A stretch of 64,000 bases of DNA, taken from assembly GCF_000716715.1 (NCBI RefSeq), contig NZ_JNYJ01000047.1, forward strand, positions 62,001 through 126,000, given 5' to 3'. Under the pieces are notes generated by a model. That model did not search any database and was not told where the DNA came from. It saw only the letters and a program-made list of their open reading frames with translations. How positions within the stretch are numbered: position 1 is the first letter of the stretch; every line of letters begins with the position of its first letter. Below, one piece after another: positions 9,325 through 18,900 of this stretch. Position numbers and translations under genes: made by a program. Source of the DNA: Dactylosporangium aurantiacum (GTDB lineage Bacteria > Actinomycetota > Actinomycetes > Mycobacteriales > Micromonosporaceae).

Positions 9325-12300
9325 TCAGCGCTCCTGTCCGGGGTGCTCCTGCACGCCGGCCCGCCGCCGGTGCCTGCGCACGAACTCCGGCAGCGCCGGC
9401 CCCCGGGGCCGCCGGCCGGGCAGGATGTCCGCGGTCCACGCCTTGACCTCCTGGATGTGGGTGTTGGCGTCCAGCGCGAACGCCGACAGCTCGTTCGCGG
9501 AGTCGCCGGTGCTGTAGCCGTTGCGGCCCCAGTGGTACGGCATCCCGATCTGGTGCACGGTGCGGCCCTGCATGGTCAGCGGGGTCATCCGCTCGGTCAC
9601 CAGGACCCTGGCCTCGATGGCGTTGCGGGCGGTGACGATCGTGGCCCAGCCCAGGTGCGTCAGGCCCCGCTCGGCGGCCAGCTCCGGCGACACCTCGCAG
9701 AAGAACTCCGGCTGCAGCTCCGCCAGGTACGGCACCCAGCGGCTCATCCCGCCCGCCGTGAAGTGCTCGGTCAGCCGGTACGTGGTGATGACGTACGGGT
9801 ACCCGCCCCCGCCCGGCGGCGCGTACAGGTTGTCCGGGTGGGTGGTGTGCAGCTCACGGACCGGGTTCGCCCGGCGCTTCGGGTACAGCAGGTTCGGCAG
9901 CGGCGACTCCTGCGGCTCGTAGTGCGCCGGCAGCGGCCCGTCGACGAGCCCGGCCGGGGCGTACAGCCAGCCCTTGCCGTCGGACTGCATGATGAACGGG
10001 TCGATGCCGGAGATCGCCGCGACGCCGGTCGCGCCCTCGGGCGGGCGGTAGTGCGGGGAGCGGGTCGCCGGGAAGTCCACGACGTCGTGGCCGTCCCACC
10101 GCCCGGCCTCCTCGTCCCACCAGACGAGCGCCTTGCGTTCGCTCCACGGCCGGCCGTCCGGGTCCGCGGACGCCCGGCTGTAGATGGTGCGCCGGTTCGC
10201 CGGCCACGCCCAGCCCCACTCGGCGCCGGTCCAGTTCTGCTCCCGCCACGGCCTGCGCCGCGCCGCCTGGTTGACCCCGTCCCGGTACACGCCGCAGTAG
10301 ATCCAGCAACCGCAGGCGGTCGAGCCGTCCTCGCGCAGGTCCTCGTACGACGACAGTGGCGTGCCGCCGGCATCCCAGCCGTTGATCTCGGCGAGGACCG
10401 CCTCCGCGGACGGCTCCGCCTGGGCGCCCTGCGTCGGGTAGTCCCAGGTGAGCTCGAGCAATGGTCGGTCACGCTCGTCGGTGGAGCCGGCCAGCTTCTC
10501 CCGCAGCAGCCGGCCGAGGTGGTAGTAGAACCACAGGTCGCTGCGGGCCTCACCGGACGGTTCGACGGCGGCGTGGTGCCACTGCAGCATCCGGTTGGTG
10601 TTGGTGAAACTGCCGGACTTCTCGGTGTGCGCGGCCGCGGGGAAGAAGAAGACCTCGGTGGCGATGTCCTCGGTGCGCAGCTCGCCGGTCTCGATCTCCG
10701 GGCCGTCCTTCCACCAGGTGGCGCTCTCGATGAGGTTGAAGTCGCGCACCACCAGCCACTCCAGGCTCGCCATGCCGAGCCGCTGCAGCTTGGCGTTGGC
10801 GGAGCCGACGGCCGGGTTCTCCCCGACGAGGAAGTAGCCCTTGCAGTCCCCGGCGCGCTGGGCGAGCACGGTGTCGTAGGTGCTGTGGCTGCCGCTGATG
10901 CGTGGCAGGTAGTCGAAGGCGTAGTCGTTGCCGGCGGTGGCGTTCGCGCCCCACCACGCCTTGAGCAGGCTCACCGTGTACGCGCGCATGTTCGACCAGT
11001 AGCCCTTGGACGCGGCGTCGGCGGCGATGAACGAGTCCAGGTCGCTGTGCACGTCGGTGTGCGGCATCGGGATGTACCCGGGCAGCAGGTCGAACAGGGT
11101 CGGGATGTCGCTGGAGCCCTGGATGCTGGCGTGCCCGCGCAGGGCGAGGATGCCGCCGCCGGGCCGGCCGATGTTGCCCAGCAGCAGCTGCAGGATGGCG
11201 GCGGTGCGGATGTACTGGGTGCCGACGGTGTGCTGGGTCCAGCCGACCGCGTAGCAGAACGCGGTGGTGCGCTCCCGGCCCGAGTTCGCCGCGATCAGCT
11301 CGCAGACCTCGAGGAACGCGTCCTGCGGCACGCCGCAGACCTGCTCGACCATCTCCGGGGTGTACCGGCTGAAGTGGCGCTTGAGGATCTGGAACACCGA
11401 GCGCGGGTGCCGCAGCGTCTCGTCGGTGGGTGGCTGCCCGTGCAGCGCCGGGCCGCCGAAGCCGTGGCTCTCCGGATGCGCGGAGCGGGCCACGTCCGGG
11501 TTGTCCTTGGCCACGTCGCCGGACGGGGTGCCGCGCTCGCCGGCGGCGGCGCCGACCCGCACGCCCTCGTACGTCCAGCTGCTCGGGTCGTAGTGCCGGG
11601 TCTGCGGGTTCAGGCCGGAGAAGACCCCGTCGAGGTCCTCGGTGTCCGCGAACTCCTCGCTGACCAGGGTGGCGGCGTTGGTGTAGTTGACGACGTACTC
11701 GCGGAAGTAGCGCTCGTGCTCGATGACGTACCGGATGATGCCGCCGAGGAACGCGATGTCGCTGCCGGCCCGGATCGGCAGGTAGACGTCGGCGAGCGCG
11801 CTGGTGCGGCTGAAGCGCGGGTCGACGTGCACGACCTTCGCGCCGCGCGCCTTCGCCTCCATCACCCACTGGAACCCGACCGGGTGCGCCTCGGCGAAGT
11901 TGGAGCCCTCGATGACGATGCAGTCGGCGTGCTGCAGGTCCTGCAGGTACGTGGTGCCGCCGCCGCGGCCGAACGACGTGCCGAGCCCGGCGACGGTGGA
12001 GCTGTGGCAGACCCGGGCCTGGTTCTCGATCTGCACCACGCCCAGGGCCGTGAACAGCTTCTTGATGAGGTAGTTCTCCTCGTTGTCCAGCGTCGCCCCG
12101 CCGAGGCTGGCGATGCCGAGGGTGCGCCGGGTGCGCTTGCCGTCCGACTCCCACTGCCACGTCTCGGCCCGGGTCCGCAGCACGCGGTCGGCCACCATCT
12201 CCAGGGCCGTGTCGAGGTCGAGGCGCTCCCAGTCGGTGCCGTGCGGGCGGCGGTACAGCACCTGGTGCAGCCGCCCGTCGCCGGTGGTCAGCTGCAGGCT

Positions 12301-12573
12301 GGCGGAGCCTTTCGGGCACAGCCGCCCCCGGCTGACCGGCGAGTCGGGGTCACCCTCGATCTGGACGACCTGCCGGTCCCGCACGTAGACGTTCTGGCCG
12401 CAGCCGACGGCGCAGAACGGGCAGACGGACTTGACCACCGCGTCGGCGGTGCCGGTCCGCGGCCGCAGCCCGTCGGTGTGCCGGGACCGCACCGCGGCGC
12501 CGCGGCCCAGCCGGTCGGGGCCGGTCAGCTGCCGGTACACGGGCCAGGACCCGATCCAGCGGCGAACACCCAT
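9325..12573 (-). CDS. Formate dehydrogenase large subunit (molybdopterin, Cys type)
   Basis: A 1,082-residue FdnG/FdoG-like catalytic subunit that oxidises formate to CO2. Cysteines 51, 54, 58 and 86 (CPFCAVGC ... RLCPKG) bind the [4Fe-4S] cluster. The active-site motif is ARVCHSSTV, with Cys189-His190 where E. coli FdnG has selenocysteine-His; the codon is TGC (12007-12009), so no selenocysteine machinery is needed. Typical downstream motifs follow, such as SNFAEAHPVGFQW and GRGGGTTY. The N-terminus (MGVRRWIGSWPVYRQL) is not a usable Tat signal because no hydrophobic stretch follows, so the enzyme probably faces the cytoplasm. ATG 12573 has GGGAGA upstream. Second gene of a four-gene operon. 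Confidence 0.95.
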   Translation of the reverse strand: MGVRRWIGSWPVYRQLTGPDRLGRGAAVRSRHTDGLRPRTGTADAVVKSVCPFCAVGCGQNVYVRDRQVVQIEGDPDSPVSRGRLCPKGSASLQLTTGDGRLHQVLYRRPHGTDWERLDLDTALEMVADRVLRTRAETWQWESDGKRTRRTLGIASLGGATLDNEENYLIKKLFTALGVVQIENQARVCHSSTVAGLGTSFGRGGGTTYLQDLQHADCIVIEGSNFAEAHPVGFQWVMEAKARGAKVVHVDPRFSRTSALADVYLPIRAGSDIAFLGGIIRYVIEHERYFREYVVNYTNAATLVSEEFADTEDLDGVFSGLNPQTRHYDPSSWTYEGVRVGAAAGERGTPSGDVAKDNPDVARSAHPESHGFGGPALHGQPPTDETLRHPRSVFQILKRHFSRYTPEMVEQVCGVPQDAFLEVCELIAANSGRERTTAFCYAVGWTQHTVGTQYIRTAAILQLLLGNIGRPGGGILALRGHASIQGSSDIPTLFDLLPGYIPMPHTDVHSDLDSFIAADAASKGYWSNMRAYTVSLLKAWWGANATAGNDYAFDYLPRISGSHSTYDTVLAQRAGDCKGYFLVGENPAVGSANAKLQRLGMASLEWLVVRDFNLIESATWWKDGPEIETGELRTEDIATEVFFFPAAAHTEKSGSFTNTNRMLQWHHAAVEPSGEARSDLWFYYHLGRLLREKLAGSTDERDRPLLELTWDYPTQGAQAEPSAEAVLAEINGWDAGGTPLSSYEDLREDGSTACGCWIYCGVYRDGVNQAARRRPWREQNWTGAEWGWAWPANRRTIYSRASADPDGRPWSERKALVWWDEEAGRWDGHDVVDFPATRSPHYRPPEGATGVAAISGIDPFIMQSDGKGWLYAPAGLVDGPLPAHYEPQESPLPNLLYPKRRANPVRELHTTHPDNLYAPPGGGGYPYVITTYRLTEHFTAGGMSRWVPYLAELQPEFFCEVSPELAAERGLTHLGWATIVTARNAIEARVLVTERMTPLTMQGRTVHQIGMPYHWGRNGYSTGDSANELSAFALDANTHIQEVKAWTADILPGRRPRGPALPEFVRRHRRRAGVQEHPGQER

Positions 12574-12577
12574 GTGG

Positions 12578-12871
12578 CTATCTCCCGTCGGCGGGTGGCT
12601 GGCGCAGCTCGCCGGCCCGCCGGCGGATCCACGCGTGGACCGTCGGGTCCGCGGTGGGGTTCGCCGCCGGCGGGTTGGTCAGCTGCTGGGAGCTGGTGAG
12701 CAGGATGCCGGGGCGGTCGGCGTCGACGTCGGCGGCGGTGCCGCTGCCGTCGGCGGGCCGGCCGGTGGCCGTCAGGTACGCCTGCCCGGCCGGGACGCCC
12801 AGCTCGGCGCCGGCCCGCGGGTAGTCGTAGCCGCGCGCGAGCAACGCGAGCACCTGCTGCCGGGTCGCCAT
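12578..12871 (-). CDS. Small helix-turn-helix-like protein, first gene of the FDH operon
   Basis: A 97-residue protein whose first ~40 residues (ATRQQVLALLARGYDYPRAG then AELGVPAGQAYLTATG) look like a helix-turn-helix: a helix, a turn, then a recognition-like helix. The rest is polar and ends in a charged helix (HAWIRRRAGEL). AGGAG sits 5 nt before ATG 12871. Only 4 nt separate it from the FDH large-subunit gene, so it is co-transcribed. It could be a local regulator or an assembly factor for the enzyme; the sequence does not decide. Confidence 0.75.
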   Translation of the reverse strand: MATRQQVLALLARGYDYPRAGAELGVPAGQAYLTATGRPADGSGTAADVDADRPGILLTSSQQLTNPPAANPTADPTVHAWIRRRAGELRQPPADGR

Positions 12872-12903
12872 CGCACTCCTGTCCCTCGATGCAAACGCCA
12901 TCG

Positions 12904-12928
12904 CTACCCAGCCGCCAGGGGTTCAACC
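12904..12928 (-). promoter_or_regulatory. SigB/SigF-type promoter of the FDH operon
   Basis: On the minus strand GGTT (12928-12925), a 15-nt spacer and GGGTAG (12909-12904) match the GNNT-N14-16-GGGTA pattern of SigB/SigF-type promoters. It lies 32 nt before the first gene of the operon, leaving a short leader with its Shine-Dalgarno. The same arrangement with the same spacing precedes glgX. Confidence 0.6.
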
Positions 12929-12942
12929 AATTCCCCGGCGGT

Positions 12943-12967
12943 GCATGGCCTCACCCGCGGTGGGTAG
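12943..12967 (+). promoter_or_regulatory. SigB/SigF-type promoter, divergent from FDH
   Basis: GCAT (12943-12946), a 15-nt spacer and GGGTAG (12962-12967) fit GNNT-N14-16-GGGTA. The -10 ends 9 nt before ATG 12977, which predicts a leaderless mRNA. Confidence 0.45.
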
Positions 12968-12976
12968 TCCCGGTGC

Positions 12977-13162
12977 ATGACCGACGACACCACCGGCACG
13001 GACGCCGGCGACGACCGGCTCGAGGCGTTCTCCGAGGACGCGTCACCCGACGCCGACTTCGCCGACGAGCACAGCGACACGACCTTCGCCGACCAGGTGC
13101 CCGGCGGCCAGGAGGGCGCCGAGGAACCGGAGAGCCCCGACGGCCGGGCCGGCATGGACTGA
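12977..13162 (+). CDS. Small acidic protein
   Basis: A 61-residue, strongly acidic protein (about one third Asp/Glu, almost no basic or hydrophobic residues), probably intrinsically disordered. There is no Shine-Dalgarno; instead GGGTAG ends 9 nt before ATG 12977, so a leaderless transcript is likely. It diverges from the FDH operon and precedes a second small acidic protein, each with its own GGGTAG element. No function can be assigned; the promoter type suggests stress or stationary phase. Confidence 0.55.
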   Translation: MTDDTTGTDAGDDRLEAFSEDASPDADFADEHSDTTFADQVPGGQEGAEEPESPDGRAGMD

Positions 13163-13181
13163 CCCCCCGGCCGGCGGTGCT

Positions 13182-13206
13182 GTTTGCCGGGGTACCGCCC
13201 GGGTAG
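13182..13206 (+). promoter_or_regulatory. SigB/SigF-type promoter
   Basis: GTTT (13182-13185), a 15-nt spacer and GGGTAG (13201-13206) are close to the ideal GTTT-N15-GGGTA form. It precedes the small gene at 13240, whose leader contains a strong ribosome-binding site. Confidence 0.6.
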
Positions 13207-13239
13207 CCGGTGCACATCGACGACAGCAGGAGGCACCCC

Positions 13240-13440
13240 ATGCCCGAGCAGGACGAGGACCAGCAGACCGCGTACGGCGCCGACCAGGACCGCGAGGGCA
13301 CCGCCACCGGCGGCTACGACGGCGACGCCGGCGCCGACCGCAACCCGGACGACTTCGGCCCCGAGGCCGTCAGCGGCACCGACGTCAACCCCGACACCGG
13401 CCTCGAGCGCGGCGCCGTCGACAACTCGCCGCGCCGGTGA
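13240..13440 (+). CDS. Small acidic, probably disordered protein
   Basis: A 66-residue acidic protein rich in Asp, Gly and Gln (MPEQDEDQQTAYGADQ...). CAGGAGG at 13227-13233 fixes ATG 13240. It lacks hydrophobic segments and recognisable motifs. Its stop overlaps the GTG start of the SRPBCC gene by 4 nt (GTGA), so the two are co-translated. The SigB/SigF-type promoter at 13182-13206 drives the pair. Confidence 0.75.
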   Translation: MPEQDEDQQTAYGADQDREGTATGGYDGDAGADRNPDDFGPEAVSGTDVNPDTGLERGAVDNSPRR

Positions 13441-13823
13441 CCGTCACCGGCAGCTACGGGTTCACGGCGCCGCCCGAGGTCGTCTTCGGCTCCCTCACCG
13501 ACCCGGACCGGGTGGCCCGCTGGCTGCCGTCCGGGGTGACCGCCGACCGCGCCGGGCCCGACCGGTACCGCGTCCGCGCCGGCGGCACCGTCGTGGTCTG
13601 CGAGGTCGCGACGGTGCCGGACGACCTGCGGCTGGAGTGGCGGCTCGCCGACCGGCCCGGCGTGCACGGCACCGTCCGCGCCGAGGACGGCCCGTCCGGC
13701 GGCGCCCAGGTGCACGTCACGGTCGACACGCCGGACGCCGGGCCGGACCGGGTGCGGGCCCTCGTCGGCGACGCGATGCGGCGCCTGCAGCTCGACGTCG
13801 ACGACAACTTCAACGCCGGCTGA
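13437..13823 (+). CDS. SRPBCC (START/AHSA1-like) domain protein
   Basis: A 128-residue protein with the helix-grip layout of the SRPBCC family: N-terminal strand (TGSYGFTAPPEVVFGSLTDP), the DPDRVARWLP turn, a run of beta strands and a long C-terminal helix (RVRALVGDAMRRLQLDVDD). These domains form a cavity that binds a hydrophobic ligand; some act in stress responses or as co-chaperone-like factors. GTG 13437 is coupled to the preceding gene by a GTGA overlap. The ligand is unknown. Confidence 0.8.
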   Translation: MTVTGSYGFTAPPEVVFGSLTDPDRVARWLPSGVTADRAGPDRYRVRAGGTVVVCEVATVPDDLRLEWRLADRPGVHGTVRAEDGPSGGAQVHVTVDTPDAGPDRVRALVGDAMRRLQLDVDDNFNAG

Positions 13824-13904
13824 ACCACCCCGGCCGCTTGACCGGCGTCGCTAACCTCCCGTGGCAGTGGCCGCCCCCGCGGCCGGGACACGGGAGGAAC
13901 GTAC

Positions 13905-14390
13905 ATGCGTCGAGTGGCGGCGGCCGTGGTGGCGGCGACGACGCTGACGTCGGCCGGGTGCACGCTGAGCACGGCCCCGCACCCCACCACCGGCGTCGAG
14001 GGGGTCATGAAGGCCTTCCAGGCGTGGACCAGGGCACTGGCCGGCGGCAAGGGCGGGCGCGCCTGCGCGATGATGATCGACACCGCCGCCCGCGACTTCA
14101 CCGCCCTGCTGGGCGCCGCCTCCTGCCCTGAGGCCGTCACGGCGCTGCACGGGCAGCTCACCGCCGACCAGCGCAAGGCGCTCGCCACGGCGGAGATCGA
14201 CCGGGCGAAGGTGGACTTCGACTCCGACGACGCGGCCCAGTTCTGGTACAGCGACGTGCGGACCGGCAAGGGGCCGTTCGTGCTGCTGCCCGGGCGGGAC
14301 TGGAACGTGACCGTCTTCTGCTGGTGCGACGACACCTGGAAGGTGCAGTACCCGGCCGAGCACCGGCAGCGCCCCACCGTCAGCCCGTGA
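13905..14390 (+). CDS. Secreted lipoprotein of unknown function
   Basis: A 161-residue protein with a lipoprotein signal (positively charged MRRVAAAVVAATTL, then lipobox LTSAGC), so it should be lipid-anchored outside the membrane. GGGAGGA lies about 8 nt before ATG 13905. The mature part (GVEGVMKAFQAWTRALAGG...) has an NTF2-like look, common in actinomycete lipoproteins that monitor or modify the cell wall. Cysteine residues (CAMM, SCPE, FCWC) could form disulfides. It stands alone and converges on the metallopeptidase gene 18 nt downstream. Confidence 0.8.
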   Translation: MRRVAAAVVAATTLTSAGCTLSTAPHPTTGVEGVMKAFQAWTRALAGGKGGRACAMMIDTAARDFTALLGAASCPEAVTALHGQLTADQRKALATAEIDRAKVDFDSDDAAQFWYSDVRTGKGPFVLLPGRDWNVTVFCWCDDTWKVQYPAEHRQRPTVSP

Positions 14391-14408
14391 GCCGCACCGC
14401 CCGGCGGG

Positions 14409-15761
14409 TCAGGCGCATCCGCTGAGGCCGCCGAGCACGCCGTTGCGGAAGGCGCCGATGCGGTCGAAGGCGCTGGCCTCGCCGCTGCCGCCGGCACGGC
14501 CGAAGACCAGCAGCGCGGCGACGGCCTCGTCCAGGTCGCCCGGCGACAGCCGCAGCCCGTCCCCGGCGCCGCGGTGCAGCAGGTCGTTGCCCCACGAACC
14601 GGCGAGGCAGTCGACGGTCAGCTGACCCGCGCGGCCGTCGGCGGACTGGCCGCGGCGCGCCTGGGCGGCCCTGGCGAACAGGTCGCCCAGCAGCATGCCG
14701 ACGGCGTTGTCGCCGATGTGCTGGTACAGCTGCGGACCGAGCTGCCGGTTGTCGAAGGCGACGAAGTCGCCGCTGGGGCAGTAGAAGGCGGCGCCGGTGG
14801 CCTCGGTGCCCGGCGGCTGCCGGTCCGCGCAGTCCGGCGCGTCGGCCGGGTCGTAGGGCACGACCTTCAACGGTTTCCACGCCGCGCCGCCGGCCAGCCG
14901 CGGGTACGCGCGCTGCCAGTACTCCTGCGCGTCGCCGGCGAGCTCGGTCACGGCCTGCCCGTACGGCAGGTCACCGCCGCTGGCCGCCTCGTCGGCGGAG
15001 CTGAACGGGATCTCGGTGACGGGCAGGTTGTCGGCGCGGTACGACGCGCACCGGGCCGGCTCCTGCTCGACGCCCTCCTGCAGCGCGCGGACCCGGTCGA
15101 AGGCGTTGCCGTGCGCCTGCGGGGCCTGCGCCGACACGCCGGGCTGGTCACGCAGCGACAGCAGGCCGGCGACGGTGCTGTCCAGCTGCTCGGCGCGGAC
15201 CCCGGCGAAGGCCTTGGAATGCCCGGCGGTGACGTCGGCGATCCAGCTGCCGGCGAAGCAGTCGGCCTGCTGCTCCAGCACGATCGTCGGCTGCTCGGCC
15301 TGGCCGAGGCGCAGCTGGATCGCGTGGCCGTACTCGTGCGCGACCACCACCGCGACCAGCAGCGGCCCGTAGTCGGCGCCGAGCTGCGGGATCAGCGTCT
15401 GCGCGTCCCAGGCGATGAAGTCGCCCGCCGAACAGTAGAAGGCATTGGGCTGGTACTGCCACCGCTCCGGCCCGCACCGCGGTGGCGGGTCCTGCTCGGT
15501 GTACGGGTGGTAGCCGCCGGACACCGGCTCGAACGGCTTGCCGCCGGACAGTGCGGGGTAGGCGCCGCTCCAGTAGCGCTCGACGTCGGTGATGGCGTCG
15601 CGGACGACCCTGTTCGCCTCGTCTGCCGAGAGCGCCTCACCCCCGCCGATGGCGGCGCCACGCCCGTTCACCTTGGGGCCGGCGCCGACCGCGCAGCCGG
15701 CGCCCACGACGAGGGCCAGGGCGGCGGTCACGATCCAGCCGAGCCGTGCGTTGGCGTGCAT
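14409..15761 (-). CDS. Two-domain neutral zinc metallopeptidase lipoprotein; second domain inactive
   Basis: A 450-residue lipoprotein (lipobox VVGAGC, Cys23). Residues ~45-265 form a putative neutral zinc metallopeptidase domain with HEYGHAIQ (His142, Glu143, His146) and the downstream LEQQADCFAGSWIADV motif that supplies the third ligand region. Residues ~300-450 repeat the whole plan (YWQRAYP, FYCPSGDFVAFD, LTVDCLAGSWGNDL), but where HExxH should be there is GDLFARA, so the copy cannot bind zinc in this way. It is a clear internal duplication with one catalytic and one degenerate half, both carrying the FYCxxGDF motif. ATG 15761 has GAGGGG about 10 nt upstream; the frame is open further but the lipoprotein signal begins here. 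Confidence 0.85.
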   Translation of the reverse strand: MHANARLGWIVTAALALVVGAGCAVGAGPKVNGRGAAIGGGEALSADEANRVVRDAITDVERYWSGAYPALSGGKPFEPVSGGYHPYTEQDPPPRCGPERWQYQPNAFYCSAGDFIAWDAQTLIPQLGADYGPLLVAVVVAHEYGHAIQLRLGQAEQPTIVLEQQADCFAGSWIADVTAGHSKAFAGVRAEQLDSTVAGLLSLRDQPGVSAQAPQAHGNAFDRVRALQEGVEQEPARCASYRADNLPVTEIPFSSADEAASGGDLPYGQAVTELAGDAQEYWQRAYPRLAGGAAWKPLKVVPYDPADAPDCADRQPPGTEATGAAFYCPSGDFVAFDNRQLGPQLYQHIGDNAVGMLLGDLFARAAQARRGQSADGRAGQLTVDCLAGSWGNDLLHRGAGDGLRLSPGDLDEAVAALLVFGRAGGSGEASAFDRIGAFRNGVLGGLSGCA

Positions 15762-15910
15762 CCGTCCACAACCCCTCAGCAGTGTGCCTTCACAGGGTTC
15801 GATATCCCGGGCGCCCACCGGCAAAACCTTTCGGGTCCGTACGCATCCTCCCACATCGACATGGCTTTCGGTAACCTGCCGGTCACCAGACGTGGGCATG
15901 GGAGGTTGGG

Positions 15911-18900
15911 GTGACCGACGGCCACCGTGACGGCGCCGGCGTGCCGGACCCGGCGCGCATCGTCGACCGTGCCCAGTTCGCCGGCGCGCTCACCGCGCAG
16001 CGCGAGCGGGCCGGGCTGACCGTGCGCCAGGTCGCGGCGCAGGCCGGGGCGCGGCACTCGGTGAGCACCGTCGGCGACTGGTTCTCCGGCCGGGGGCTGC
16101 CGTCGCTGTCCTCGCAGCCGCTGCTGGTGCGCGTCCTGGAGGTCTGCGCCGTGCCGTCGGACGCGGTCGAGGCGTGGCTGGCGGCCTGGCGGCGGGTGCG
16201 GCGGCGGCCGGCGGCCGCGGAGCCCGGCGAGGAACCGTACCGGGGGCTGGCCAGCTTCGAGCCGGGTGACGCGCGGTGGTTCTTCGGCCGGGACCGGCTG
16301 ACCGCGCGGCTGCGCCGGGAGGTCGAGTCGCTGCGGGCCGGCGGCGGCGGGCTGCTGCTGCTCGTCGGCGCGTCCGGCTCCGGCAAGTCCTCGCTGCTGC
16401 GCGCCGGCCTCGTGGCGAGCCTGCGGTCCCGGCCCGCCGGCCCGGACCCCGCCGATCCCGCGGCCCCGGACGGCGGGTCCGCAACCGGCGGTCCCGCCCC
16501 CGGCGGCGATGCGGCGGCCGGCGCGGCGCCGTCCTGGGTCGTCGAGGTCATGACGCCCGGCGCCGATCCCCTCGCGGAGCTGGCGCGGAGGGCCGCCACC
16601 GTGGCCGCGGCGCCGGGCCCCGCGCTGCTCGTCGTGGACCAGGCCGAGGAGCTGTTCACCCTCGCCGCCGACCACGCCGCCGCCGTCGTCGGCGAGCTGG
16701 CGCGGCTGTGCGCGGCGCCGACCGGTGCCGTCGTGGTGGTCGCGCTGCGCGCCGACTTCTACGCCCAGGCGCTGCGCCACCCCCTGCTGCTGCGGGCCGC
16801 GCAGCGGTGCCAGTTCACGGTCGGGCCGATGACCCGCGACGAGCTGCGCTCCGTGATCGTCGGCCCCGCCGACCGCGCCGGGACCGAGGTCGAGCCGGGC
16901 CTGGTCGAGCTGCTGCTGGCCGACGTCGCCGGGCTCGGCGACGGCGACGACCCGGCCGAGACCGCCGCGCTGCCGCTGCTGTCCCACGCCCTGTCCGCGA
17001 TGTGGCGGCACGACGAGGGCCGGCGCATGACGCACGCGGCGTACCGGCAGGTCGGCGGCGTGCGCGGGGCCGTCGCGGCCACCGCGAGCGCCGTCTACGA
17101 CGGGCTGGGGCCGGCCCAGCAGGAGGTGGCCCGCCGGCTGCTGACCGGGCTCGTGCACCTCGGCGAGGACACCGTGGACACCCGCCGCGTCGTGCCGACC
17201 GCCGCGCTGCTCGCCGAGTGCGCCACCGACGCCGACGCCGCCGAGGCGGTCCTGGAACGGTTCGTGCAGCACCGTCTGGTCACCGCCGAGGCCGACACCG
17301 TCCAGCTCAGCCACGAGGCGCTGCTGTCGGCGTGGCCCCGGCTGCGCGGCTGGCTGCGCGCCGACCGGGCCGGGCTGCTGATCCGCCAGCAGCTGACCAC
17401 GGCCGCCGCCGCCTGGCAGGCCGACGGGCACGACCCGAACGCGCTGTACCGCGGCACCCGCCTCGCCGCGGCGCAGGGCTGGGCCGCGGAGCACCCGGCG
17501 CTGCTGTCACCGCCGCTGCGGGAGTTCCTGCGGGTCAGCACCCGGCACGCGCGGCGGCGCACCCGCCGGCTGCAGCAGACGCTCGCCGCGCTCAGCGCCC
17601 TGACCGTGGTCATGCTGCTGCTGGCCGGCTACGCGTTCCAGCAGCGCGCCGCCGCCGACACCCAGCGGCAGGCGGCGGTCGCCCAGCGCAACGCGGCGCT
17701 GTCCCGCATGATCGCCGGCCGGGCCGACTGGCTGCGCGGCCGGGACACGACGCTGTCCCGGCAGCTGGCGCTGGCCGCGTACCGGGTCGCACCCACGGTC
17801 GAGGCCCGTTCCAGCCTGCTGGACGCGGCGGCCACGCTGAGCGCGACCCGGCTGCCGGCGTTCAGCCGGCCGGCCCAGGCGGTCGTGGTGCTGCCCGGCC
17901 GGCAGCTGCTCGCCGCGGCCGGCACCGACCACACGGTGCGCCTGTGGTCGACCGCCACGGCGACCCCGAGCGCGACCGCGACCCTGACCGGGCCGGCCGA
18001 CGCCCTGTACGCGCTCGCCGCCAGCCCCGACGGGCGCCTCCTCGCCGCCGCCGGGGCGGACGACCAGGTGTTCCTGTGGCGGCTGGACGACCCGGCCCGG
18101 CCGGAGCCGCTGCCGCCCGTGCCGGGCCCGGCGGGCACCGTGTACGCCCTCGCGTTCAGCCCCGACGGGCACACCCTGGTCGCCGGCAGCGCCGAACACG
18201 TCGTGCACCGCTGGCGGGTCACCGGCGGCACCGCCGCGCCGCTGCCACCCCTGGCCGGGGCGGACGGCGTGCAGGCACTCGCCTTCGGCCCGGACGGACG
18301 GGTCCTGGCCGCCGGCGGCGCCGACCGGCTCGTGCACCTGTGGGACCTGGCCGCCGCGCCGGGATCGGAGCACGTCGCGGCGCTGCCCGGGCACACCGGC
18401 AAGGTGCTCGGCGTGGCGTTCAGCGCCGACGGGCGGCTGCTGGCCAGCGGCAGCAGCGACCAGACCGTCCGGCTGTGGGACGTCACCGACCCGCGCCGGG
18501 CCACGCCGCGCGGCGTGCCGCTGACCGGCCCCACCAGCTGGGTGAACGCGGTGACGTTCAGCCCGGACGCGGCCGTGCTCGTGGCCGGCTCGTCGGACAG
18601 GACGGTGCTGCTGTACGACGTCGGCAGCGGCCGCGTCCTGCAGACCCTGCCGCACCCCGCGCCGGTCACCGCCGTCGCGCTCACGCCCGACGGGCACACC
18701 CTCGTCAGCAGCAGCACCGACGGGTATGTCCGCGTCTGGCCGCTGCCGGGCCCGCTGCTGACCGGCCCGACCGGTGGGGTGTTCGCCACCGCGTTCAGCC
18801 CCGACGGGGCGACGATCGCCGTGGCCAGCAGGGACGAGACGATCCGGCTGTGGCACCCGCACGGGCCGCCGGGCCCGATGCTGCGCCGCCCCGAGGGTGG

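Noticed and set aside
9325..12573. Selenocysteine formate dehydrogenase
   Set aside because: The active-site codon is TGC, not TGA, and the frame is continuous.
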